64,000 nucleotides of DNA, from positions 30,131,427-30,195,426 of the forward strand of contig OX578283.1 in assembly GCA_951217055.1 (NCBI GenBank), given 5' to 3'. This DNA is from Gerris lacustris. Lineage: Eukaryota; Arthropoda; Insecta; Hemiptera; Gerridae. Both the position numbers and the translations under genes were made by a program. Below the pieces are notes generated by a model. It worked only from the letters and a program-made list of their open reading frames with translations, searched no databases and had not been told where the DNA came from. Below are positions 10,707 to 21,397 of the stretch, one piece after another (position 1 is the stretch's first letter; every line of letters begins with the position of its first letter).

Positions 10707-11907
10707 TGGAGCGTCCCTAAATCTATGGTTTCCATATAAGTGCTAAGCACAGTGCGGCAGGTAATCGCGTCTCAAGTTATCAAACAGATAGCTTACTAGA
10801 ATAAGAAGTATACATATATTTATATTTCTTTAGTCTAAGTATAAGTATGTGTATACAATTCCTATAAAATTATTTAATTATCTGTTTACTTATTTAACTA
10901 ACTAAGTACCTACTCTTTAAATATTTACTCTATTTAGACGATCTTCTCTTCGCGGAATTATTTCTAATAGTAATAATTAAAATAACTAAGAGGGAAAATG
11001 CCGAAGGGGAAAAATGATATATCTATCAAAGGGATATTTAGGGTTTTAAATAATAATTAACACGATATCTTCAGCATTTATACAAATCCCGTCAAGTACT
11101 TGCCAGCAAGTTACTAAAAGGGTTCCTTCGGTCATAAGAATTTATAAGTACATTATTATTATTTTTTTCTTTTTTTACAAAAAATATGTATAAAAAGATA
11201 CACTTTTAAGAAACAAGGTGGGCATATATTATCCTTTACTATCTTCGGTATGCACTTATTTGGTTCTTTTAGGGATAAAATTGCCGCTATTTTGGAAACA
11301 CGATATATTGTTGGGCACCAAATTTCAATACTTTAAAATGGTACCCAACTTCGAATTTTCAAATCACAAAAATTTTGGGCCTCCCGAGTTAAAGCTCCCT
11401 AAAATTTGTAAATTTTGACTTCTTTTATATCAACCTTATATCAATATTTGACAATAGGTAAGGCAATGAATAAACGAGGCAATAATGTTTCCTTTGCTGA
11501 CTTGTTGCATACAATATTTTATCTACTTGCGGCAGAAAAATGAAGCTGCTAAAATGTTATCTTTATTAATATAACATAGTTAATAACTATGTGTCATATT
11601 AATAAACATAATAACGTATATATTAACTAAAATAATGTTCAAATAAGAAACTTAGGAATAATAACAATAAGTGAAAAGCAAACTCAATCTATAACAACAA
11701 AACACACGTTTATAACACACATAACTTCTGAATGAATAATTCACGCAATATAAAATATTTATTTAAATTATATTACTAAAAGTATTAAAGATATATTCTA
11801 TTGCTTAAATTAAAAGAGAAGAAGTAACTAGGATAAATCAAGAAAAGTAGCTAGTCTAATTTAGAATGACTTCAATAATAAAAATAATATGGATGTAGTG
11901 ACTCTAC
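10540..11907. other. AT-rich stretch with A-run and (TA)n
   Basis: A 24-base A run and an adjoining TA tract occupy 10648-10704. The remainder is AT-rich with no recognised gene. A 66-codon frame at 11218-11418 has no features that support it. Confidence 0.55.
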
Positions 11908-13576
11908 TATTTTTGCTTCCGAGCTTACCGAAGGTAACGGAAGCTATGTGATCGTTCTGAAGAACGAAAATATTTTATGTCTCCGATTTCAAAAATTCCA
12001 AGACAGAAATCCGTTTCAAACATCAGGGAACATTTTTGGTCCCGTGTCTGTCTGTCGGTCTGTCTGTCGGTCTGTCTGTCGGTCTGTCGGTCTGTCGGTC
12101 TGTCGTTCAATTTTTGCGAACCACCATATCTTAAAAACTACACGTCCAATTTTAATGAAATTTGGGTGGTAGGTCATAATTAGCTCATTGTTGGTCCCAT
12201 ATAAGTTTCAACCTTCTGCTCTTATTTGTTTATCTTCCACATGCTCACAAACATACATTTATTTACTGCCATATCTTTAAAAGTAATCATCTGATTTGTA
12301 TGAAATTTTTATGGTTTGTCGAAAGTAGCCGGCAGATAACACCTGCCTCATTTCAACTTTCTGCGCACTTTAAATCGTGGTAAATTAGTATGTCTTATAC
12401 TATAAAGCCGCATGGCTAACTGACTCACTGACTGACATTAATGTTTACCCACTTCCAGAAGAGTTAGAGACTTGCGGTTTGCGCCATTCGACGCGCAACG
12501 TCCATATGGTGAACAAAAATAGCTATAAAAAGTTCACTTTTCTCCCTTCTTCCCCCCTTAAAAAAATAATAATGGGCGACTTGATTTTTAAGCTGGTTTG
12601 GGGCTTATTGCGGCTACACGGTAAGTCGTATTAGAAAATGGATAGCACAAGTGGTAACTGATTTTAAAAGATCTACAACTTTAGTCCTATGAGTTTTTGT
12701 CGTATCCTTATCGGTTGTACCTTAGATGGTGATAATTTTGTTATTTTTTCCATTTTTGTCTTTGAATGGCCATAGTTTCTATAATAGTTGGCCGATTTTA
12801 TTTTTGATTGCTGTGATTGAATCTCACACTAATGCTCTTTAAATTGAGTATATTTTATTTCATTAGTTCATCCTACTTGGTGAGAGCATGAGAGTTAACT
12901 TTTTCCCATGTGCCGTGTCACGTGACCACTTTTTTTGGTTTTTAATATTGTGTCGTATATCATTTTAAAGGCCTTGATATCTACATTAAAGCTATTTTAT
13001 TTGTTGATTTTTTAAAAATGTTGTACATGTACTTTAGTACCGATTTATAATTTTGTTGTAGGTTAAAGGGTTTAAATACTTTTTTGATATTAGGTTTTTT
13101 ATTTATATGTATTTATTAGTTAAATGAATGCCCTTTTGTATTGTTTGGTTTTTAAAAATATAATTTTGGCACCTCAGAGTACAGGGGTACAAATTTTAAA
13201 GTTAAACTTTTATAATTGATGTATATCGTTGAAAAGCTCTTTCATAGTAGATTAATTTTTGTTATATTCTATTTTGTGTTATTTTTAGTTTTGAGGGGGT
13301 AAAATAAAAAAAAACCCTTTTATACAGTGGTTTCTACTATTTGGTTGCAGTTTTATATTTGTTTATTAAATTAATTATATGTGCGCTAACTTTTGCTGCT
13401 TGTTGGAGGCTTTATTTCTCCGACAAATGTTTCAATTTCTTTAACTTTATTAAATATTTACTGGAACAGTGCCACGCCGTTCCAACTTTTTGATTATTTT
13501 TATAGAGGTATTTTTCTTAATTCGGTCTTTTCTTTGCGAGGAAGCTATGTGCCACATTAATTGGCAGAGTATTTTA
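11908..13576 (+). mobile_element. Full-length B+C hairpin element, ~1.67 kb
   Basis: It starts with the hairpin TTGCTTCCGAGCTTACCGAA...GGTAACGGAAGC and runs through the shared A/B 5' region. An expanded CTGT/CGGT hinge (about 12046-12106) precedes the B core (GTTGGTCCCATATAAGTTTC, CACAAACATACATTTATTTA). From about 12405 it becomes the C core (AAGCCGCATGGCTAACTGAC, CGACGCGCAACGTCCATATG, TTTTGAGGGGGTAAAATAAA). It ends GAGGAAGCTATGTGCCACAT, TAATTGGCAG, AGTATTTT. It has no terminal inverted repeats and no coding capacity. It is the most complete member of this family in the window. Confidence 0.8.
12046..12106 (+). repeat. (CTGT/CGGT)n hinge of family B
   Basis: Alternating TCTGTCTGTCGG units lie within the B element. 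Translated, they give the serial CRSV or DRQT peptides on both strands, which are not genes. Confidence 0.85.
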
Positions 13577-16337
13577 ATTAAAGATCTACTAATCATTGAA
13601 CTTATTTAACAGAATTAACAAATACAAACAAATTATTTTATAATTAAAACGTTTATTTATTAAATATTACTTATTAAACTATAATATAATATGATGTTAT
13701 AAGATAGAGATAATAGTATAAACTGTCATTGCCAACATTATAAAAGTAATAATTTTACTGCCTAGGCATCAAAATTTATTCTCATTTTACCGCCTAGGCA
13801 GTAAAAGCACATTTCTCTGCCCGAAATCAGTTGAATAATGCCTCAATTTGCTGCCGCAAGTAGGTAAAAATAATTATATAATGACCTAATTTGTTTGGTT
13901 ATCGTCATTTTCGGTTAATTACCTCTCTAGGTCTCATTAATCCTGGGTTTAATTACACAGTTGGTGAAGGTCGAGCCCTGTTGCTTTCTGTCCAGTTAGC
14001 GGCAAGGGATTCAAGAGTTGGGTTGAGAGGATGGGGAAGGTTGTCGAATGTTCCGAACCTCCAAAGTGTTTCCTGAAAGTTAGGCTCTGTGTGAGTAAAG
14101 CAAGGACTAGGTTCTGGTAAAGCCTTCTAGTCCCTTGAAGCCGGCAGTTGAAGCTACAAGCGTCTAGGACTAATCGGATCAAGCTAATGGTCCGGCAAAA
14201 GACCGGACTTAGTAGCACTAATAGTCTTCCGACTACACCCAGGAAGGCTTACATTATGACTTAATCGGGCTTAGATCTTTCCTCGAATTCCAACAAAAAC
14301 CTCTCCTCCAGTTTCCACTTGGACGTGGGGAAAACTTTACCAATGCACAACATTAACTTGTAATCTTCAGCTTGTTCTCTAAACCCAACAGATTCTCAAC
14401 ACGCTTTCACGTGCTTGTTTCGAGTATCCAACCGGTCTTTAGTTATAATGCTTTATTTGTATGTGTTAAGAGGATTTTCGAACTACCTTATAAACCAAGC
14501 CTGGGTCAACACTCAAAATTCAGTCATATTCTAAAAGCAGCTTATTCAAGAAAGACGTTCATTTGATCAAAGAGGTCATAAGAAAATTATTATTGTTTAA
14601 TTTGATCGCCCATCGTATTTTGTTTATCATTATTCCACTAGCTAAAATTCCTAAAAATCCGAACCATCCAGTGGTTATACCTTTCGAAATTATTGAAATG
14701 ACTAGGTATTTTTTGATCGGTATAGCCTGGTGGTTAGTGCCTCCGCAACTCTTCAGACTTATACTTGATTTATTCTTGTATTACTTGATAATATTATATT
14801 TTTTATTATCAATTGTTAGTTGGTAAGTTAAGTGAAAGATCCTAGTAACCAACTCTATATTACGTTACTTTTAGTAATAGTGAAAATCCCTTTTGCAAAA
14901 AAACAAACTATTTAAATTAATTATATTTATGTTAACAGTGTAAACTCCGTCTTCTCTATATTCTTGTACATGCAATTGAATAATATACATGCTACATTTA
15001 TGTTGCACACGCAATATCTTTAAATATATTGTATTTTTCAGTAAGAAAATTATTTAAATTATTCAACATTTTTCAAGTACGTGCCTAAAGGGTTAATTCT
15101 ATATATGTACAAAGAAATTGTGTGTCGTGATCCATTATTTTATCAGTTTTATAAATTCCAACTTTAAATTTGAAGCGTAGCTCATACACATCTTTTCGGA
15201 TAAGAAATTAATGTAGCGTATGCATTGATAAATAAATCCCTACTTTCATGCTACATATATGTTTTACTCAAGCTTTTCTCGTGAATGCTTCACATTATTC
15301 ATTTGAGTTTACATTAGATTAGTGATAAAAATTTAAGAATAATGACATTAAACAATTTACCAGAAACAACTCCAACAAATCTCTTAAAATCTTTTGTTTT
15401 GATTGTAATTACAACATAATACATTCTTATCTTTAAATTTTAAATATTATTTTTATTTTTTCTAAATAGATGGAAACCTTTCAGATAACAAATCCTTATT
15501 ATCTTAATATTATTTAATTATTAGCTTAAAAATAATCTTAATTATTTTAGAACATCCCCGAAATTTTAGTTTGTTTTATAAATGGAGAAATAAATTAAAA
15601 AGTCGATCTATGTATCTGAAGAAATATTATTTCACGGTTGAAAAGAAAAAAAAAAAATCTAGAGTGTCAAAGAAGATATAATGCGATGAGAAGGTTTTAG
15701 CTAGGAGTTTGAGGTAGAATTGTACTTTATACAAGGGCCCAAAGTACTAAGAGAAACAAGCATGATGATAATGAAATGTAAGAAGGAAGTATGAGAAAGA
15801 GGATTGTGCGGCTTGTTTCCACCAGTTATCTTTCTACTTTAGAGAGAAGAGGGGAAAAAAGAGATGTGAAGAGACGAGAATAAAGCTTACAAAAAACCTT
15901 TCAGAATGGAGATTAAGATGAGGGAGAAAAAACCCAAGGACCAAAGAGAGAAAATTCCCGAAAGAATTAATTATAGCGATGTAATAAAAACGAGTAATAT
16001 TTCCCTTTTCTCTCCCTTTTACTCTTAGAGAGGGATACTTTCAAAGATTAAACGAGAATTTTTTTTTTTTAGAAGGAAGTACTTTTTTATTTCGTTTGAA
16101 CAAGGAAGTGTTAAATTATTGATGAAGAAAGGATTATGAAGCAAAAATCCTTAATTTCTTAATTGGATTACAGTATTACTTTGTTCAATATTGAATACTT
16201 AGGAATAAAATTAAATAAATAATTTAAAAGGACTAAGTAATTACGTTGTCCAATAATTATATTGCGTAATACAAACCGGATAGATTCATTTATCATATCC
16301 ATCATCCATCTATATGATTTATCTAGATGATAATCTA
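13577..16337. other. Intergenic region with two complex stretches, no gene called
   Basis: The part at 13930-14360 is GC-richer and includes a 6-bp stem hairpin GTCCGG-CAAAAGA-CCGGAC (14190-14208). A frame at 14563-14826 encodes a very hydrophobic 87-residue peptide but looks like AT-driven chance. It contains a tRNA A-box-like TAGCCTGGTGG (about 14725) without a B box. The part at 15620-16130 is purine-rich with an A-run. Nothing is recognised at 14830-15600. Confidence 0.5.
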
Positions 16338-16935
16338 TTGCTTCCGAGCTTACCGAAGGTAACGGAAGCATTGTGTTTACTTTTGTGAACGAAAAAGTTT
16401 TATGTCTCAGATTTTAAAAATTCCGTTTCAAGACAGAAATCCGTTTCAGACATCAGGTAACATTTTTGGTCTCGTGTCTGTCTGTCTGTCTGTGTGTCCG
16501 CGAATTATGAAACGTGAGACGATAACTTGAGTAAATGTCGACCGATTTTTATGAAATTTGGTAAACATGTTCATTTAAACAATGCCCAGGACGAGTTCGT
16601 TGGACAACGTTATCCGTCCAAGCGTTCATGAGCAACGCTCGCGTAAATGTGAACTTCAAATTTAAAATTGAAATTTTAGGTCGGGAAAAAAATCTGACTT
16701 CATCTATTCAATGAGACAAACATTATTTTCAAATACAATTTTTTAGTAAAACCAACAGCGAGACCGCTATGAAGTGTTAAAGATCGCTAATACTATTACT
16801 AGTTTTTACACAATACACAATATAACAATAAAGTAATATAACAATAATTTTAATGTTAATATAACAATAAAGTAAATGATAGGATCCGAGGAAGCTATGT
16901 GCCACACTAATTGGCAGTCTATTTTTTTTTTTTTT
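16338..16935 (+). mobile_element. Family A hairpin element, best-preserved copy
   Basis: Its 5' hairpin is intact (GCTTCCGAGCTTACCGAAGG then TAACGGAAGC). The hinge is four CTGT units. The A core is complete and the 3' module reads GAGGAAGCTATGTGCCACAC, TAATTGGCAG, TCTATTTTT, followed by a T run. It is ~598 bp long with no coding capacity. It is a suitable reference for the family. Confidence 0.88.
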
Positions 16936-17040
16936 AAGTCTAAAACAAAACAAACAACCACCTTTTCAATACTTTTTTAATGTGTTTATTAATAAATAAA
17001 TTGAACGAGTTATTATGGGATTTAAATCAATAATCAATTA

Positions 17041-17334
17041 ATGAGAAAGTTTTGTTTGATTTATTGGACCTATTTTTTTCTTCTTTTACTGTTTCTTGAA
17101 TGTCCCGGTTACAGTTCGCGGGATCAACCTCTTTCACATTACATTCGACGTGATCATCAGTGGAAAACTCGATGCCTCACCTACCTTGATTCAAACCATC
17201 ATCTCATAATATCTTATGATGGTTCGTTCCAAATCAACCAATATGTGGAGTTTGGTTCTAGACGAGTTACGAGTGTGATATCACCACTCCGTTTCGCTAA
17301 AACTCTCGTACATGCATTACTAAAGGAGCATTAG
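17041..17334 (+). CDS. Hypothetical 97-aa frame: secreted peptide or 3' exon behind a splice acceptor
   Basis: ATG at 17041, TAG at 17332-17334. The first ~22 residues look like a signal peptide (YFFLLLLFL core, possible cleavage near GYSS). The rest is a mixed-composition, Arg/His-rich chain ending LVHALLKEH. No family is recognised. The same DNA also reads as a 3' splice site: a long pyrimidine tract (TTTTTTTCTTCTTTTACTG) leads to GGTTACAG at 17114, and codons stay open afterwards. The hydrophobic leader could therefore be an artefact of intron sequence, with 17115-17334 a terminal exon. It lies between a family A copy and a Tc1 element. Confidence is low for either reading. Confidence 0.3.
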   Translation: MRKFCLIYWTYFFLLLLFLECPGYSSRDQPLSHYIRRDHQWKTRCLTYLDSNHHLIISYDGSFQINQYVEFGSRRVTSVISPLRFAKTLVHALLKEH

Positions 17335-17371
17335 GCATTTGATCTCTTGTCATGGTCTGCTGCTGGCAATA

Positions 17372-18801
17372 TAAACTCTCCTTCAAAATTATTGCAACAC
17401 CCTGGTATTTCTATGAATTTTGTTTCTTGACATAATTCTTGCCCTCTTATTTTATCTGGTGCAGAGTCCTTGAATAACAATGAAGAAAGTAAACTAAATG
17501 TTTGAGTAGATCGTAAGATCGTACATTTACTTTTGCTGAAATCATGTATAGTTTGCTCTAATCAGTGCATCCAATTCATTTCTTAATTTCCTAAGTTTAG
17601 AGTTTTTTTCTATATTTTAAAAGAGTTTGTATGTTTTATGTTAAAATAATAAATCTTAGCGTGGAAGAAGTAATCTGTACAATCACTCTCTCTGAAGATG
17701 GACGTTCTCTTCGTTATTCCGTAAGTCACCTTGGGAGGCATTTCTCTACAGTGTCTGGGGTATTAAAAATATACCGAGAGACTGGTTGATATTTAAGGAA
17801 ACCGGCCCGCAGACCCAGACCACCCGAGGGCAACTAGTCGTATACTGACTGGTTTCTTGGTCTTCGAACATTACGAAGGAGATCGCTAACAGCTCCTAGT
17901 CTTCAGTGTTTGATCAGTGATGTGAGGAACATCCAAATTTCAAAATCAACAGTTAGTAGGAGACTCCAGCAAGCTAACCTTACATCCAGACGACCAGCAT
18001 AGGGTCCACTTCTCACTAGAGAACACCGTCAACCAAGACTGAGGTTTTCAAGAAAGGCTTGGACTATTGATCAATGGAAAAGAGTCCTATTCATAGATGA
18101 AACTAGAGTAGCTCTGCGGAATCCTGACGGCTGAGGTAGAGTACGGAGAAGCAAAGGACAGAGGTTCCAACAATGCTGTATTGTGGAACACGTTCCATTT
18201 GGTGGAGGGTCGTTAATGTTTTGGGTGGAATTTGTTGGGCTGCCCGGACCGATCTTGTTGTGGTCTGGAGAGGTGCTCTTACAGCTACACATTTTATAGA
18301 AGAGATTTTAGAGGAACATGTGATGCCATTTGTAGGTGATAATTCACTACTAGTGCCATAATGCGAGGCCCCACACTCCTCACTGAGTAAATGAATACTA
18401 AAGCACTTTGCGTATTGAAAGGCCCGCTAAGAGTCCTGGCTTAAACCTCATTGAACACTTGTGGGATAATCTGAAAAGAAGATTAGAGCTTGCAATGCAA
18501 CCACCTCAGACTAACTTAGAGACTGCTGTTTTACAAGAATGGGATCAAAGCCCCCAAGAAATAACGGGATCTCATTAACAATATGCCAAGGAAAATGGAA
18601 GCAGTTATAAGAACGAGGGGGGATATAGTTTAATAAAAATAATGATTTGTTTTATTGAAGACATTTTTTATTTTTTATCATTTTTGATAATAAAGAATAA
18701 TTGAATATAAAGATGTGTTAATGTTAATAACAAATATCACCGATAACAAGGATTACAAAAATAGTATTATGGGTGTTGCAATACTTTTGAAGGCGAGTTT
18801 A
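17372..18801 (+). mobile_element. Tc1-like element, 1430 bp, with TIRs and TA target duplication
   Basis: The ends are 31-bp inverted repeats with two mismatches (TAAACTCTCCTTCAAAATTA at the 5' end, TAAACTCGCCTTCAAAAGTA on the other strand at the 3' end). They share the inner sequence TTGCAACACCC. TA dinucleotides flank both sides (17370-17371 and 18802-18803), as expected for the Tc1/mariner superfamily. The transposase inside is decayed. Confidence 0.93.
17650..18633 (+). pseudogene. Decayed Tc1-like transposase
   Basis: The translated frames align in order with a Tc1 transposase (cut-and-paste DNA transposition in the nucleus). A helix-turn-helix part has EDGRSLRYSVSHLG and YRETG. Then come DVRNIQISKSTVSRRLQQAN and TSRRPA, then TIDQWKRVLFIDETR with the first catalytic Asp. 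Then CCIVEHVPFGGGSLMFWGGI and finally LNLIEHLWDNLKRRLE with the catalytic Glu kept. The usual SPDLNPIE is altered to SPGLNLIE. There are in-frame stops, for example after GDG- and WAR-like stretches, and at least three frameshifts (around 17830, 18130 and 18360). The original stop is at 18631-18633. It cannot make an active enzyme. Confidence 0.92.
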
Positions 18802-18895
18802 TATAGGCACTCCTATATATTTGTTGGCAATTGAGGAATAAGTTTATATAATTTGTCTAAGTGGTACTCCTACTAATCCCTGTGAGTAATCTATG

Positions 18896-19251
18896 GATGA
18901 GGACCTGTCTTGGCTATACATTATCCACTCAGCAAGACTGAACCATCTCAAATGTGTGCTCTTATTATGTTACATGATAATAAGAGGTATTTTATAGTGT
19001 CACATATTCATGTCGTGTTTTGCGTGACGGAAATTTCTTCTGTCCCCCAGTCAAAGAACATTTCCATGTTCAAAAAGCTTCAAAATCCAGTGATTCCTTT
19101 ATTTATGTTTCTAATTTGTGATTTTTTATCCTAAAAATACCTGTATTTCATAAAAAAACAGTTTTTAATGAGCTCTTCAAATTTTTTGATGAGGGCCTGT
19201 CTAGGATATACATTATACACTCAGCAATACTGAACCATCACAAATGTGTGC
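18896..19251 (+). repeat. Pair of ~65-bp direct repeats (family H)
   Basis: 18896-18963 and 19187-19251 both read GAGGRCCTGTCTWGG then TATACATTATMCACTCAGCA and ACTGAACCATC. The segment between them (TTTGTGATTTTTTATCC, CAGTTTTTAATGAG) recurs at about 29495-29560. This indicates a dispersed repeat with no coding content. Confidence 0.65.
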
Positions 19252-21005
19252 TCCCTACACTGATAATGGAGGTTCCACGTTAAATTAAGAGGTCAGGATA
19301 GTTTTGCCTTTTACTCAGACCCAATTCTGGTTTTTCCAACTATCTTTTAAAGAAATGTTTTTAATTTTTTTTTATTCATATGAACCACTTAATATTGGTG
19401 TCTACACTCAACATCACAACCAACTGTTATATCATGTATTTTTAAAAGATTTATTTATTCTATGAACACATCGTATCAACTTATTTGGTTGCGCTAAGTC
19501 TAAGAAGTATATTACTTATTTTATTGTTTTACTATCTGAGGTTACAGTATCGGTATATCCTTGTATTATTGGCTGAAAATAAATGAGAGATAATGCGATT
19601 AAGCAATTATAAAAACATTAAGTAATTCTTTTTTGTTAAACGTAATAATATTTAAGCTAAGCAAACCTTTCAAGCTTATCTCTTGTTTACATTTATACTG
19701 TATATAAAAAAAGGTGAAACATTTTCAATTCTATTTTTTAAGGGGGTAGAAGCTTAAGGTGAGATTAAGAGGCTCTTATCGATGAGATGAATGGATGAAA
19801 ATAAAAGTGGGGTGGGGGAGGGGGCAAGTGGAGGAGAAGCATAATAGCCAGGGGGTTCTGCTCCCTTCCACCTCCTCCCCGTGAACTTTGCTTTATTAAG
19901 CGTTCCCTCTCTCCTTTTCCAACTGGGTACTCGACATCCCCCTAAAGAGGAAAATAGGGGGAGGGGCACAATGCTTTTTAGACAAAAGCCAGCTGAAGAG
20001 GTTCAATGGAGGATGAAGGTCAGCTCAACACTAAGGCTTAGCGTCATACTGTAAGCGCCATTTAAGGCATCGGCCCCCACCACCTCATTATACTCTATCC
20101 CCACTCGTTCACTTCGCCGCCCCAGCAGGAACCCTAACTTTGTTCAAACTTCCCGCCACCCTGGTATCAAATTAGTTGAAGAGTTGGTTCTAAAAATATT
20201 TTAGTTAATTAAACATAAATTAAATATAAAACCATTAAGTTTTAAATTAAAAATAAGTTAGAGTTATAAAACTATTGAGTGTAATTTGAGGAGAATTATT
20301 TTTTTCCAAGTTCCTTCCCCTTTCATTTTTTATTTAATATAAATTATTTTTTTAAACTTTCATCAATTTACTTTTTCATGCTCTGAGGAGGGGATTGGGA
20401 CGACAAGATTGAAATGGATTTTCACTTCTAATTAGATCTCATGAGGCCTAAACAAGCGTTGGGTTTTTTTTCAGAGTTTATTGAACTTAGTGCAATAAAT
20501 TTAGTATACATATTCAGCTCCTTAGAAATTTTCTTTCCTTAAACACTTTTAACACTTTTTTTTTAATTTTATAAAAGCGGATTTTAAATACAGATCTGAT
20601 GAGGTATACCTACTAGTGGGTAATCAAGCTTGACCGACTCTTCTTAGTACTAATAATTCTAGCTTATCGGTGCTACGTGGATCACATTATACACTGCTGA
20701 TGTATATTTTTCTTTTTTGGTCACTTTCAGTGAGGCATGATTCTCAACATTATAAATTATATTAAATAATTTCTTATTTTCACTGTGACGTGTTACGCGT
20801 GATGTGTGATGAAAAAAGTTAACACGTGTTACGGTCACTACTTAATGTATTTTGTTTATTTATAATTATTTTTTCGTATTTATTGTTTTAGGTAAGCGGA
20901 AACTTGGTTGTCTAATTGTGTGATTGGATTTAATAGTTGCTTTGGCTCAATTTAATCACTTAATGGGTGAGTTAGATTTTATGTATATTTATGTATATTA
21001 ATATT
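19252..21005. other. Intergenic region with one GC-rich patch
   Basis: The part at 19790-20150 is strikingly C/G-rich for this window (CTCCCTTCCACCTCCTCCCC), with a 71-codon minus-strand frame of no recognisable family. The rest is AT-rich with no recognised feature. Confidence 0.5.
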
Positions 21006-21397
21006 GAGTTCTAGGTCTTCCGGTGTTACCACGACATAGTGGATTAGGGTTCCGACGTTTCACCTTTTGTTTTAGAGGCATCTTCAGGGTTTTACATGTT
21101 ACTATGATGATAGTAACAACGTGAACTGTACAACCCTGAAGTGCAGGATATGGGAGAGATATGGAGGTCATCTTAAAGGAATAACACAAATCTCTCTTTT
21201 TTTACGTGGAGAGACAGTTTGTGTTATTCCTTTAACCCTGAAGTGGGGACTGCGTCTTAGTGGATGAGTGTCGTACAGTTTATGTTGTTACTTTCATCAT
21301 AAAACAAACCCTGAAAATGCCTCTCTATTACACTTAGGCGCAATATCGGAACCCTTATTCACTATGGCGTAGTCACCACCCGAAGACCTATAACTCT
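21006..21397. mobile_element. Foldback MITE, ~392 bp, palindromic to its centre
   Basis: Arms start GAGTTCTAGGTCTTCCGG and, on the other strand, AGAGTTATAGGTCTTCGGG. Matching sequence continues inward (CATAGTGRATWAGGGTTCCG). It finishes in a perfect 16-bp inner stem AAAGGAATAACACAAA (21175-21190) paired with 21218-21233 around a 27-nt loop. The arms carry CCTGAAGATGCC...GGTGAAACGTCG (minus strand, 21047-21089) and a decayed partner at 21308-21355. No coding capacity. Confidence 0.8.

Noticed and set aside
11925..12183. Frames rich in TDRQ or CLSV repeats (also 2254-2487, 4028-4327, 6293-6553, 33064-33264, 46197-46616, 57366-57590)
   Set aside because: They are translations of the CTGT/GACA hinge within non-coding repeats, occur on both strands and break between copies.
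11908..13576. Classing the hairpin elements as Helitrons
   Set aside because: No 5' TC, no 3' CTRR and no Rep/helicase sequence; the resemblance is only in having unpaired ends plus hairpins.
14563..14826. 87-codon hydrophobic frame
   Set aside because: Composition follows the AT-rich DNA (Ile, Leu, Phe, Tyr), with no conserved features.
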